A stretch of DNA of 64,000 nt from Lumbricus terrestris. Taxonomy: Eukaryota > Annelida > Clitellata > Crassiclitellata > Lumbricidae. A program made the position numbers and the translations under genes. The stretch's first letter is position 1, and the number at the start of each line of letters is the position of its first letter. The notes beneath the pieces are model-generated. The model was given only the letters and a program-made list of their open reading frames with translations, made no database searches and was not told the origin of the DNA. Where the stretch lies: the NCBI GenBank assembly GCA_949752735.1, contig OX457043.1, positions 2,757,367 through 2,821,366 of the forward strand, given 5' to 3'. This document shows, one piece after another, positions 51,757 through 63,952 of this stretch.

Positions 51757-52246
51757 CACTTATACATTAGGCCTACTGAGATTTTGAGCGTCGTGTAAAC
51801 TACACCGTAAGAAGCACGAGTAAAAAGCTGCACACGTGTATTCATTGTATTTATGTGTACACGATGTGCATACGAATTTGCGTAGCCTATGTTTTTTATA
51901 GGTAGGTTTTGATTATAGCAGTTATGTGTCGGAGACAGATAATGTTGATATCGATGATGTCATAGACCTAGCCTACATGTATGTGTGGTAACTTTGGCCT
52001 TGGAAAGCATGCAACAATGCGCTACTTGTGGATTATAGATGACTGTAGACTCGATGATTGTGCTGATATTTGACTTTAGTTAGGTTTCACAGTTTGCCAA
52101 TTTTATGTTGAATTTGAATTAATTACCGTTGTTTATCGAACATGATTTGATTTTACATCACAGGCCTCAAACAGTGTGGGGTGATAAATGCACCCCAGGT
52201 TATCTAAGACTAATATGTGATTTGTTTATCGGTTGGACTCGAAGAT
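51757..52246. other. No gene recognised
   Basis: AT-rich sequence outside the duplication, including a few AGGCCTA motifs. Nothing supported. Confidence 0.4.
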
Positions 52247-52500
52247 ATTGTGGGGCGTGGTGGTGTAGTGCCATGGTGGCGTCGTTCCCTTGAAGCCGGA
52301 TGGTTCGAGGTTCGAATCCACCTCAAGTCGCCGCGTAGGACCTTGGGCATTTATATGGGCAAGTCCTTCACTCGCAATTTCTCGGCGCTTCGGCGTGAAA
52401 CTCCGATGCAGTGTCCGCTCTGCAGTCGGGAGCGCCTCTGAGTGGAGAGCTTGAATGGGCGCTATAACAAGTGCACATACAAACAAAGCAAACAAAACAA
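52247..52500 (+). mobile_element. tRNA-derived SINE
   Basis: The head has an A-box-like TGGTGTAGTGCCATGG and a B-box GGTTCGAATCC about 50 bp later, the internal promoter of RNA polymerase III. The body ends with GGAGCGCCTCTGAGTGG, then GGGCGCTATAACAAGTGCAC and an ACAAA-type tail. The 3' end matches the fragments at 14870 and 56690. Confidence 0.8.
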
Positions 52501-52539
52501 ACAGAAGGGTTAATTGATAACTTCTATAGCGCCACTGCA

Positions 52540-53415
52540 TGGGAACGATTCGATGTCGTTCCAAACCAAATTGATGATGAATTCATTGTCCAGTGGACTC
52601 TAACTTGTCGCAAATCATCCAATACAAATTATTGCTTGAGCTTATTAACCTTTTGTTCATTGCTTCTGTATAGTAGGTCTTTGATATTGGTCACGCTCTT
52701 GTTTTGTGAAGAGACTGAATGGAGTGGCGCTATTTAAATTTACAGCTGCAAGCCTGCAATAGAAAATAATTCCAATTTACAGTCCTGAGCAATTCAAGAC
52801 TGACAAGTGGAATTATTTTCTATTGCAGCTGTTCAACACTGAGCTTCGTTATGAAAAAACCCGTGCCAAATGTCCACGTGTGCAATGGACGTTAACTACC
52901 TTGGGGACCGAAAAGTAAGACTTTATTCATGTGGTCTTTCTATTTTTATCTGTAAATTCATTCATTCAAGAATAAATGTTATGCGTTTGAGAATAAAGGA
53001 AACCAATTGAATAATCCAAGCTTTTAATTTATCCGAAACGTGTCCAACGCAAATATTAAATTTTTTCTTCTCGAGAGAGCAACAAGCGAGAAAACAGAGT
53101 AGGCCTATTAGGCTACGTATGACATTGTTGACTTGACGAATAAAGTGAAATATGAAGGTACAGCTATAAATCTCTTATTTTTCTCGAATAGAATATTGAA
53201 GAGAATTGTCAAGCTGCTATTCCTACTAGAATTATTAAAAAATGCACAAGTTGTTATTTTTTTCAAGATAAGATCTATTAAGCGCGGTGGCCATCGATAA
53301 TTTCGTCTCTCAAACAATAATTTTCTGAGGATTATTTTCCCGGACGGATTTTCCGCCTACGCCTCTGCGTACCATCCGTTTCACCATCCCTGGCTAAACT
53401 CTTCCTTCTGCACCT
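52540..53415. repeat. Diverged copy of the gene 3' flank, with hairpin at 52743-52831
   Basis: Matches 6830-7560: TTTGTGAAGA...GGCGCTATTTAAATT, the hairpin, CTTGGGGACCGAAAAG, then AAGCTTTTAATTTATCCG and the region just beyond the stop codon (GAGGATTATTTTCCCGG). Similarity in the last 240 bp is about 90 percent by eye, higher than in the neighbouring mature coding region. Confidence 0.7.
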
Positions 53416-54872
<1,457 letters not shown>

Positions 54873-54892
54873 CTTGCACACGTTCCTGAACG

Positions 54893-55060
54893 AGTTTCAG
54901 GCGATGTAGAAGGGAGTCGATGACAGCGAACCAAAACGTAGTGGATGACGATGCACGACGTACTCGTTATTTAAAGCTAATTGGAGAGTCTTCATCAACC
55001 AATGGGAGATGACTTGAAATGACCGAAACATCTGTCAACCGACGTTCACGGACGATTGAC
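54893..55060 (-). promoter_or_regulatory. Promoter of the paralogous peptide gene
   Basis: TATA-like motif at 54967-54976 and inverted CCAAT at 54997-55006, with the same spacing as 8871-8910, in a block about 90 percent similar to the copy 1 promoter. Confidence 0.6.
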
Positions 55061-55305
55061 TCGTCTAAGTTTCGAACTTTATAAGCTTGTCACTGAAATC
55101 TGTTGGACAACTTTTCGTCGACAATTTCTTTGCTTTAAAATCGTCTTATTCTATAATATTGATTTCACTTTGCTCCATCTTGTAAGGAAACGCAATATCA
55201 CATTGAAGCTAAGGATCTCTTACCATTCATTCGTGGGCTCTATCACAAATTGGTCGTTCACACTCTGTCGCTTATTCTCATTTAATTCTCCTGTCTGCTG
55301 TAATG

Positions 55306-56500
55306 TAAAACCACCGCCTTCGACATCCCCGGTCTCGCCATCACCACCGGATCATCGTACGAAGAGGCAGCGTATTGAAGTGGAAGGTCCTTACAGAAAG
55401 AGGGAAGTTGCGGTTTACTGTCAATACCGCGCACACAGTACCCCGATGTTCACTACCGCGCACGATCGTTACCGCGCACGATCGTTACCGCGCATCTGTT
55501 GATTTTATATATTTCATCAATCCAACCTCCATTTCACCTGTGAAAAACTTTCACTCAGCTTCCATTTCTCAATGCGTCACAATCGGATTGAATAAAATAA
55601 CGCATGAGAAATAAAAGCCGAATGAAGGTATTTCTAACTCTGAAATAGAATCTGGATTGACGAAAATGAAGCATGAGAAATGAAAGCTGGATGAGGGTAT
55701 TTTTATATATGAAATAGAAGCGGGATTGACGAGAATAACGAGCGAGAAATAGAAACTTGATGAACCGAACACCCTCGTACGATAAAATATGGAAATTGAA
55801 CAAATTCGCAAACAAACGCGTTAACGATCGTGCGCGGTATTGAAGCTGCGCGGTAGTGAACATCGCGGTATTGTGTGCGCGGTTTTGTGTGCGCGGTATT
55901 GTGCGCGCGGTATTGACCGTATACCAGGTATAGAGGTAGTAACCTCCGGATTCGAACCAAACCGCGTCTGATGCGGCCAAAGATCCCTTCCACCTAGCTC
56001 CCTATATGAAATCGGAGCCTTAATAGACAATCTTTCACTCCGTCGTAAAATACCAGGATGAACCGGAAATGTCAGGTCTTTAGGTATAGCGCCCAAACGT
56101 TCCCCAGGCCAATGGTCGAGTTATAAGAGTCTGTCATTTCAGCGACAGTGGAATTAAGTCCAGGGTTCAAATTCGTTTCCACAGCAAACTTAGGTGTCGG
56201 CAAAGCTTCTAATCTATCTAATCGCGACATGCCTTCAGAGATTGCCTCTCTAACGTTCATTTGCACAGAAGAAATGGCCTCTCGCGTTTCTCTAACATTT
56301 GATTACGCAGAGGAAATCACTTCCTTGACATTTGATTGCACAGAAGAAATGACCTCCTGAGTAAGTTTATTCCTAGCATGCAACTGCATGGCTTCCTGTG
56401 CATTCCTAGCATTTTGTCTGAATTGCTTCGAGCACTATTTTCATCGACGACGGTGGTCTAGATTGTTGAGAAGGAGTGGAAGCCATAGATCCTTCCATGA
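55306..56500 (-). pseudogene. Frameshifted coding element of unknown family, split by an insertion
   Basis: Minus-strand coding-like sequence starts near 56498 (a MASTPSQQSRPPSS opening), continues in another frame through a helical stretch with ISSVQ...NVRE repeats (56250-56400), and changes frame again near 56090 into LTFPVHPGILRRSERLS. It resumes beyond the iteron element at 55420-55917 with a proline-rich segment. An in-frame stop lies near 56317. The heptad-like helices suggest a retrotransposon gag-type or other structural protein, but I do not recognise it. Absent from the paralogous position after 9200, so it is inserted sequence. Confidence 0.4.
55420..55917. mobile_element. 498-bp iteron element E (GTCAATACCGCGCAC units)
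   Basis: The left end (55420-55495) has repeats of TCAATACCGCGCAC and GATCGTTACCGCGC type. The right end (55825-55917) has the inverse GTGCGCGGTATTG several times. The interior (55510-55760) contains the AATCCAGCTTCCATTT-type minisatellite, part of it inverted. Flanks read GTTTAC and GTATAC, an approximate 6 bp match only. It interrupts the coding element on the minus strand. Confidence 0.7.
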
Positions 56501-56689
56501 CGCCATATGACTTTCCACAGTATAGCTCTTTAATAATCAGAGAAAGAAGTCAGTAGATTTCATTAATATTTCTTACTAATTCAGCACGCATTCAATTAAA
56601 ATCAATTGCATACAATTTAATGCGGGCAGCATGACATTGTGATCCGAGTAGGCCTAGGGTATTTCCCCAAATATAACTAAGACCTACGG
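56501..56689. other. No gene recognised
   Basis: Short AT-rich spacer between the broken coding element and a SINE 3' fragment. Nothing supported. Confidence 0.4.
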
Positions 56690-56795
56690 CCAATTTAGTG
56701 GAGCGCGGTTGTTTGGAGGGTATGTTCGTCGCCTCCGAGTAGGGAGCTTCAAGGGGCGCTATAACAAGTGCACATACAAACAAACAAACCAATTT
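56690..56795 (+). mobile_element. SINE 3' fragment
   Basis: CCTCCGAGTAGGGAGC then GGGGCGCTATAACAAGTGCA and an ACAAAC tail, the same 3' end as the SINE at 52247-52500. The tRNA-like head is missing, so it is 5' truncated. Confidence 0.65.
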
Positions 56796-57736
56796 AGTTA
56801 GTAGCCCAAATTTACTTTAATACCGATCGTTTCTACTTCCCAGCTAAGCGTACCTGAGTGAGTTTTCAGGCAGTGGCTGCTTCCTGCCTTGTCTCAAACT
56901 TGATTTGGTCAATCGGAAGGCGGGGGCTCAGACCCTTGCCAGGGAGACATTCGGTTGGCGATTTATGCCACATCTGCGTCATCTGGACAACTCAGCTCAA
57001 ACAAACACGTTGATTGGCTACTGTTGGTAGGAAGAATACACGGTGATGTAGAGGACTTGTAACCCATCCTAATAAACCGATACTGAGAAAATGAAAGATG
57101 TGCCACTCCATATCTTACATTTTTTAATGTCTACATTGTAATGGTAGCATCCGAAGTTGTGGTCTTCACAAGATTGCTCTATTTAGTGCTGAAAGGAGTC
57201 GTGTAGGACTTCAATCAGTAAGTCTTATACGGTATTATTATTTTATGATCATAATAATGACGTTTAATTTCCACATTTTGGTGTTGAAAGTTCAAGCTGT
57301 CATCGTAAAAAATAATTGCGGTGCTAATGAGAATAACACTTGCAATTTGTTTAGTTTTTATATCGCCTATTCTAGATTTTCCAGATTGTAATGGCAGCAG
57401 GTTAAGCTTCGCATGATCAAAATGACTGGATTTGGCCTACTCCAATAGCAAGTGGGTATAAAAAAAAACACTTAGAACGTGAAGCAGAATGTACTATCAT
57501 ATTTGCCTAAAGTCCACAAATTTGTCCAAAGTAGCCTACTATAATTTTATAGGGTATTGTGTGTTGTGTTCCGTGCTTCCATGCTTCCAGTATACTTTCT
57601 ATTTTCCATAAGACTACACAGGTATGGACCTAGGGTCAAATGGACTAGGATAATGAATAACTGCTGACGGGTGTATTTATACTTTATCGCACTTGAACCA
57701 GCCTAATATCCCCGTTCTTGTACAGGGTCCGGAATT
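56796..57736. other. No gene recognised
   Basis: AT-rich sequence with no supported coding region, terminal repeat or RNA gene. Confidence 0.4.
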
Positions 57737-58385
57737 CGTGACCTGACAATTATCTTGTCGTATGTCCATTTTTTTCAAAATCGAGTTTACACTTGATTTT
57801 TAGGAAAAAATTATTTATCTTTCTTCACTGTTAACCGTTAGGAGATACGACAAGTCGTTTTAAAGATATTCAACGAAAACTACTTGTCGTATGTCCAATT
57901 TCAGTGTTGCTTTTGTCGTATCTCCAGAGAAAGCTCGTTGCTGATTGGACGATAAGGAGATACGACATCATTACACTGCACTTCTTTGTATCATAGTGTC
58001 GTATGTCCAGGGAATAAAAACGTTCTTTTATTTAAAAAGAGTATTAAGCTTGCGAAAATTGAAACGAACAAAGTCGCAAATGATTGTGTATTGCTTTCTT
58101 TTATTATTTGAATTTTTTCAAATTTTTTTCTCGTCAGGATTACTTGCAATTGATTTAAATCTATATGAAACAACATTTTTCAACATTTCACAAAACCGTT
58201 CTAAATTTCAGTTTAATTTTAATGCAACATCCTTTAATTAATGTCAATGCTTTAATATGACGTCTTTGCCAGAAGTTCTATTGCACTGAATATCTTTTTT
58301 TGGCGTCCAAAATTGCGAAACTTCTACCTCGTTTTTCTCGGAATTCACAAAAGTGGACATACGCGAAGATAATTGTCAGGTCACG
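57737..58385. mobile_element. 649-bp DNA element D with GTCGTATGTCC iterons
   Basis: Inverted ends of about 32 bp starting CGTGACCTGACAATTATCTT, with a two-base difference further in. AATT flanks both sides (57733-57736, 58386-58389) and may be the target duplication. An 11-mer GTCGTATGTCC or GTCGTATCTCC occurs at 57757, 57886, 57915 and 57998, and as its complement at 57841, 57956 and 58355. No transposase; the plus-strand frame at 57945-58241 has no family resemblance. Confidence 0.8.
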
Positions 58386-58698
58386 AATTGCTGACAGGAC
58401 ACAATGAGCAAACATTGTTGCAGATGATGCACAAGCCAAGCATGAAGAAATAATCGATCGAATTACAGTAGTAATTAGGTTGTTTTACTAACTTTTCAAG
58501 AAAAAAATATTTGAAAGTTGACATTTTCAAAATTTTGAATAATAACACTGAAGCTGAACAAAATAATTAGCACATAATGATGTGAGCAGAAGATCATTAT
58601 ATGATAGCAGGTCCTATCATCGATTGCTACAGAAAATAACATTGAGCATTATCATAATTGTTGAAAAAAATTATTATCCTCGTAGCCTATAAGTCGCC

Positions 58699-58791
58699 GA
58701 GTTGCTGTTTACATGATGTTTATATTATATTAACTGTTATAACATTGCTATGACAGTTAATATAATATAAACATCATGCAAACAGTAACTC
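58699..58791. ncRNA. 39-bp-stem hairpin (possible pre-miRNA or fold-back element)
   Basis: Arms 58699-58737 and 58753-58791 are inverse complements except for one G-T and one A-C pair, around a 15-base loop. The right arm and what follows match 17128 onward, so the left arm arose as an inverted copy. Size and near-perfect pairing fit a young microRNA-like or small-RNA hairpin locus, or simply a fold-back duplication. Confidence 0.45.
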
Positions 58792-58899
58792 AGAGCTATC
58801 ATCATTTTGTGAAAATTTCATGGGAGTCATTTCTGTGTGAAGGAAATGTGCATGCATGAATTCCTAAATGTTTGCTTCTCAGGTGAGATAACGAAAGCG

Positions 58900-59480
58900 A
58901 AGGTGACAAAGAGTAGGTTGCTGGGTAAGATGATGAGTCACGAGAAGGTTCATAACCCTATGGGCTTCCAACCCCTTGGTTGAAATTCAAACATCCTAAC
59001 CTTTGTATTGCACTGAAACAGACAAACGATATTCAGCAATATGAGTACGGTATTTCATCATCCGCAAAATGCGTTTTATATATTAATCTTAGTGCAGACT
59101 GACTTCACTGGAAGCTGTTACATCAGTTGATGGATGACTAAGACCATTTTACGTCGTCCTCGAAATCTATAAAGTAACATGTGTTGGGGCTGTTCACGTC
59201 TCAATCGACGCTTCATTGAACAGGAAAACTATTTAGCAATGATTATTCACTCGAGCATCGATCTTCGGACCATATTGCGTCTACAGCGATGAATCATAAT
59301 CGTAATAGTAATCCCCAAATATCTTCACTCGAAATCAAAGCGCACTGCACCTACTTATTCATGAGCGCTGTAGGCCTACAAGATATTTGTTTATTTATCC
59401 AAAATGTATGACTATAGTTAATTTGCTCATCATTAACCAAGGTATTCAGCGTTCTTTCTCTTTCACCAGGATCACTGGTG
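58900..59480. repeat. Block R, diverged copy h
   Basis: About 80 to 85 percent similar to other R copies. Shares TTGAAATTCAAACATCCTAA, CAATCGACGCTTCATTGA, CATATTGCGTCTACAGCGAT and ACTTATTCATGAGCG. No Arg-rich insert. Confidence 0.6.
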
Positions 59481-59680
59481 TGTAGTGTGTACCGACATGG
59501 CTACATTCATCTCCCACGTGTACAAGAAGACATACACTTACTCCAGTCAATTTGGGACAAAAGTGTTTTAAAGTTCAATTTATCGTTTATTAATATAATT
59601 AATTATTATATATTGTATATTATTAATATGTTTAATATTTATTACATTGTATGTTCTACCTGCATTTTTATCACTTCACT

Positions 59681-59745
59681 CGGTGTTGGGCAATGGTAGT
59701 CCTTGCTCTTGGAATCAAGAGATCAATTCGATCTGGAGACCGGAG
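59681..59745 (+). mobile_element. tRNA-like SINE head
   Basis: TTGGGCAATGGTAG resembles an A-box D-arm. CTCTTGGAATCAAGAG can form an anticodon-type stem. GATCAATTCGATC resembles a weak B-box. No matching acceptor stem, so it is not a functional tRNA; a SINE head is inferred. Confidence 0.45.
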
Positions 59746-59924
59746 ATGGCGGGAAGAGACTGATTTGTGCATCAAGACACAAAGGTATTTAGGAACTTGT
59801 CGTGGGCGTTTCATATCATAAATCTCTCCCGCTTTGCAGTAATGACGAGTAGATTCTAGCTTTCAATGGACACACATAATGCACCTCCTGTAGCTTTGTG
59901 GCTTACAGTGGCGGAGCAGGGAGA

Positions 59925-60233
59925 GAGAGAGAGATAAAGACAGATTATAGATATAGAAACTGAGATCGACGCCGAAAAAGGACAGACATAGTCACAGACA
60001 GACAGAGAGAAAGAGAGAAGAGGAAGAGGCCTGGGTGGGGGACACTGTAGGCCTAGTCCTGGGGCAGTATACGGCTGATAGAGATCGGGCCGTTTATTTC
60101 TACTGGATGTTTGATTTCATTCATTGATCGGTGATTAAATTCTTGTGTTCAACTGTTTGATATAACGTACGGTCTCGTTCAAAATTACACATTACACTTA
60201 ACCAGTACAACTGCCTTTTCCTGTCTGTCTGTA

Positions 60234-60277
<44 letters not shown>

Positions 60278-60279
60278 AT
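59925..60279. repeat. GA-rich and (CTGT)n repeats of the third unit
   Basis: GAGAGA/GACAGA repeats at 59925-60020 and (CTGT)n at 60221-60279 lie in the same order as 2523-2629 and 3035-3085, supporting common descent of the block. Confidence 0.8.
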
Positions 60280-60369
60280 CTTCCATGCTCTTGTTTGCGT
60301 GTGTTTTTTATATTTGGTGTCTCCTTGTCTGTGTCTATGCTCGTCCGTTACTCTCTTGAACTCTCTTCA

Positions 60370-60625
60370 TCTATTAATTTTGACATGCACAACATTGAAC
60401 ATGGCACGTAGCCTCAACTTGACGCTTGATGAACCTGGAACAAGAAAAATCAGTGCTTTCAATACATTTCCTATTGGCTGTTCCTTTGACTCTCTTTGTC
60501 TAGAACAACCTTTAATTGCTTGATAAGTTTCTCTAGCGCCAATGTATAATTCATTGGGAACAGATTCGATGACTTTTCAAACCAAATGATGCTGAATTCG
60601 TCGTCCAGTAGGCAATACCATTGAT
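60370..60625. repeat. Diverged copy of 3500-3790
   Basis: GACATGCACA...CATGGCACGTAGCCTCAACTTG and GAACAACCTTTAATTGCTTG match 3500-3760. 60530-60620 also matches 52527-52605. The MARSLNLTLDEPG frame resembles MHIAHNLNLTLDGPA at 3506, but frames break and I do not call a gene. Confidence 0.45.
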
Positions 60626-60742
60626 GTATGATTCCGCATTGGTGTCAAGTTACAGATATATCGTCCGTAATAATGGTCATTGTCAACACACTTGAGTTTG
60701 CGTAAAAGAATAAACATAATATCTTTGTGTGTTAAATGCACA

Positions 60743-61215
60743 GGTCCAAGGGATTGGAATAGAATTCCTCAAAATATTCGTAGCAACCCTAATCTTAATT
60801 CCTTTAAGCATCAATTACGTTCGTGGTTAACTGGACTGAAGTATTAACTACACTCTTTATCTTCACTCTGACTACTCCCCCATATGCAATAACAGCACTT
60901 CTATTCTAATCTTTTCTTTTTTTTCTAGTTAAGGTTTATTTCGCTTTATTCCTTTTCTTAGTTAAGGTTTGATAGCTTAACAACACCATGTTGTCTTGAC
61001 TGTGAATGTTTATACTTTTAGTTAAGACTGCATCATGTGTATTATACTTGCCTATCTACCATCTTGAATATGTAAGCGTGCATATAGGTAGCTCTACCAG
61101 TGGGACTTTAATCCCTTCTGGGTTTCCGATTGTAACCAACTGTTATGTATATATACCTTGTAAAAATGTTTTTGTTATATTGGTACAATAAAAAAATTGA
61201 TGGATGGATGGATGG
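60743..61215 (+). pseudogene. LINE 3' end (RT C-terminus and 3' UTR)
   Basis: 60743-60847 encodes GPRDWNRIPQNIRSN, then NLNSFKHQLRSWL and a stop: the terminal WN-x-(I/L)P and FK-x-x-L pattern of non-LTR reverse transcriptases. A ~340 bp 3' UTR follows, with AATAAA at 61187-61192 and a GATG-type tail to 61215. It is 5' truncated and a different family from 5662-6085. Confidence 0.8.
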
Positions 61216-61780
61216 TTGCTATAAGCATCCATAGGAAATACATACTTATCGTTCGTCGAACGTTTCTTAGAAGTAGCTTTTAAAGAAATTCCAAGTAATT
61301 ACCGGCGTTGTTACGGAAATGTCGTCTCTAGGCCTTTTGTGTCTATTAGTCCTACTTCTTCGTAGTTCGATGTAAGCCAACTCAGCGCGTTAGGCTGCGA
61401 TGACTTTGCCTCTTGAGCAGAAATTTCTACGAGTTATTTTCAGGCTACGCTGCTGTGTAACCTAAGTCATTCCCTGGGTTCGTCGGCCTACCCTGGCTTT
61501 ACCGTCGTTTCTTTTGTGTCCGCTGCTGTTTCATCCACCTCAGTTGCGTTTCCCTCTGCCTCCACAGCGGTTTCATTCATTCAATCCGATAATTCATTGT
61601 AGCGATGTCAGAAACAGGTCAACAAAGATCCGACAAGTATGATGGTGGAGCACAATCATGAAAGCATCGCGAGACAAACGCAGCAACTCGGTAGGAGGTG
61701 CGCTTCGAAAGAAGAGTCCGGTGAAGAACATAATGCATTACAGAGACTCATGCATAGGCTATTAGAAGTGCGGCCAATGC
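61216..61780. other. Non-coding; diverged MSETGQ/DETA blocks
   Basis: 61500-61590 and 61605-61700 resemble 4290-4400 and 3993-4130, in swapped order. A short minus-strand frame MNETAVEAEGN with a VDETA core lies at about 61500-61585, unsupported beyond this similarity. Confidence 0.35.
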
Positions 61781-61990
61781 AGGGGCGCAACCAGAACATT
61801 TTCCTGGAGGGGGTGCTCAGAATTATTATTGTAGGCGCCGAAGGAACGAAGCCAATGCCGACTACAGTGGCTTTGGGGAGCGCCGTAAGCTCCCCCAGCG
61901 GAGTCTTGGTCGGAGTCCCAGAAACCAACGCATTTTTACTTTTGTCATCAGCTAGAGTGTAGACAAAACGATTTCAATGACGTCATTGAT
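61781..61990. mobile_element. Possible hAT-type fragment
   Basis: CAGGGGCGCAACCAGAAC followed by a GGAGGGGGTGCTC run resembles hAT-type ends like the CAGTGGCGTAGCCAGG fragment at 3611. I cannot find the matching end or a duplication. Confidence 0.3.
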
Positions 61991-63870
61991 TATGGATATT
62001 CAATATATTGGAACGGCCAATGAGAAGTCGCTTAAGGCTCCCAATGCTATGAAACCGGGTAGTGAATGCTTATATGCGTCCCGGATAGGTCTACTATATA
62101 TAATAGATCAATGCCAAATCGTCGGCGACTTTCAGCCAAATCTTTGCTCACAATAATGACCGCAGCTGCATTAATTCGAACTCGGATCGCTGGTGTAAGT
62201 GACCATAATTATTATTGTAGTAGCCTAATAAACGATTTAAAAATAAACAGGAAGAAGAAGAAGTCATCAATAAAATTAATTTCTGTCGACGTCAACATTA
62301 CTGTCTTCGTTCTCAAGAGTCCTCGTTAAACTCGACTTAACATCAATAATAGCTCATGACGTCATTTCTATGTTAGTCCATTTCTATGACGTTCCTCTGT
62401 CATTGATGTCTTGGAAAACGTTTGTCCTTCAGTCTCAAATGTGTCTGACATCCCCGTCTCCGCATGCACCAACGCTTTGAGATAACAACGACAATATTTA
62501 ATTTCGAGAATAGGTGATTGGCAGACATTAAAGTCATTTCAGGGCTTTTTCAACGCGCATTTGTACACAAAATGTGCAGTTCGAAATGTATTTGTGCAGT
62601 TGTGGAAGCACTCCTGTGTACGGTTAAAACTAGCAAAAAATGGTCATTGCCATCCAATTGGGAGTAATTTACCATTAAGGCTGGGAAGGAAAAGGAGGGT
62701 TTGTGCAGTTCTAAATATTCCTTAAAAACAACTCTGAGTCAATTATACGCTCCGACCGTATACGATAATTACTAACTCTCGTTAAAAGCGTTCAGACCTG
62801 CTTTGGCTGCAATTGCTATACATTGACACGCGCATTACTGCGCATTATTCTATTAGACAGTAGCATACCTTAAGCGTAGCAAAATGTTGTGCACTTGACC
62901 AATGGCATCTCACCGGCACGGGAGCAGAGTGCATTTATATGCAGAGAGAAAACTGATTTTATTACACCAATAATTCAGTAAATCTTTCATTTTCGTTTGT
63001 CAGGCATATAAAACATGATACATAATATAAAAATTTAAACCCTTTTTTAAACAAGAAATAAACATGGATCCATTTCAAGGCGATCTGTTGGTATTGCAAA
63101 ATCTGGCATCAAATCGTTCGTGAACAATTTGATGCGCTGTCCTTCTTAAAGACCATATTAATGTCTTTCAAAGCTATATCGTTTTCGTTTATATCGTTTT
63201 CGTTTATAACGTTTACGTTTATATCGTTTTCGTTTTATAGGGGAGAAAGTTCGAACATCAGAGGCTACCATTTTCTTCGAAAAACGTATTGAATTGGTCT
63301 ACAATTAATTCATCCTCTGGCTTTTGAGTCACTGGATCGGCACCGTTACGGAAACGTAAGTCAACCTCTCTTATCTGCCAATATATACTCTAATCCTACA
63401 GTTCAAATTCTTTCTAAGACCTGTCTTTCTGATGAATTACACCCAACGTCCATTGGCACGGTGGACGGCATCGAGGTATCTGCAGAACTAGCGATGTAGC
63501 CTAAGTCAAGTGACGGCGCCGCCTAACCAATTTTAAAAGGTCGAGTCAAGGTCGTAATAGTAAATTGAGTCACTCTTAAGACTCCGATCCTAATGCGTTG
63601 TCGACTCTCCATAATACTATATAGGGGCACTGTGTGCCAGCGCTATACCCATAACCAGTGTAGCTACAGGGGGTGGGGGGTAATGTCCTACACCCGAGTC
63701 TTAAACAAAATGCATATTTGCATTGGCAGTCAGTGCAATTCCTCCCGTATAAAGCTAAACAGGCCTAACACTGTGTCTCCACAGCTATGCATGGACGCCG
63801 ATGTGCATGTACAATGCAGGCTCTAGCTCTGATGCCATTTGAACTGTTCATAATAAATTATAAGTTTTGT
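61991..63870. other. No gene recognised; weak candidate exon 62111-62194
   Basis: A TATATATAA lies at about 62092 and an ATG at 62111 opens a 28-codon frame (MPNRRRLSAKSLLTIMTAAA...) ending at a GTAAGT donor-like site (62195-62200). There is no second exon or paralogue to support it. A TATATCGTTTTCG-type repeat is at 63178-63238. Confidence 0.2.
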
Positions 63871-63880
63871 TCTGCACAGG

Positions 63881-63952
63881 GTGCTAGTATACCTCGAATC
63901 GAACCTGCAGCCTACTGCAGTAGGCAACTCCCTAAGCGTCCACGAACCAACG
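63881..63952 (-). mobile_element. tRNA-like SINE head
   Basis: On the minus strand, GCCTACTGCAGTAGGC forms an anticodon-type hairpin and CAGGTTCGATTCGAGG fits a T-arm with a B-box. A D-arm-like GTGGACGCTTAGGGAG precedes. The acceptor stem does not pair, so a SINE or tRNA pseudogene is more likely than a working tRNA. Confidence 0.5.

Noticed and set aside
55948..55958. B-box-like GGATTCGAACC as a minus-strand tRNA or SINE
   Set aside because: It lies within the coding-like frame of the broken element and has no matching A-box or cloverleaf.
57945..58241. 98-residue frame inside element D as a transposase
   Set aside because: Low complexity, Phe/Lys/Asn-rich, no catalytic motif, and it overlaps the iterons.
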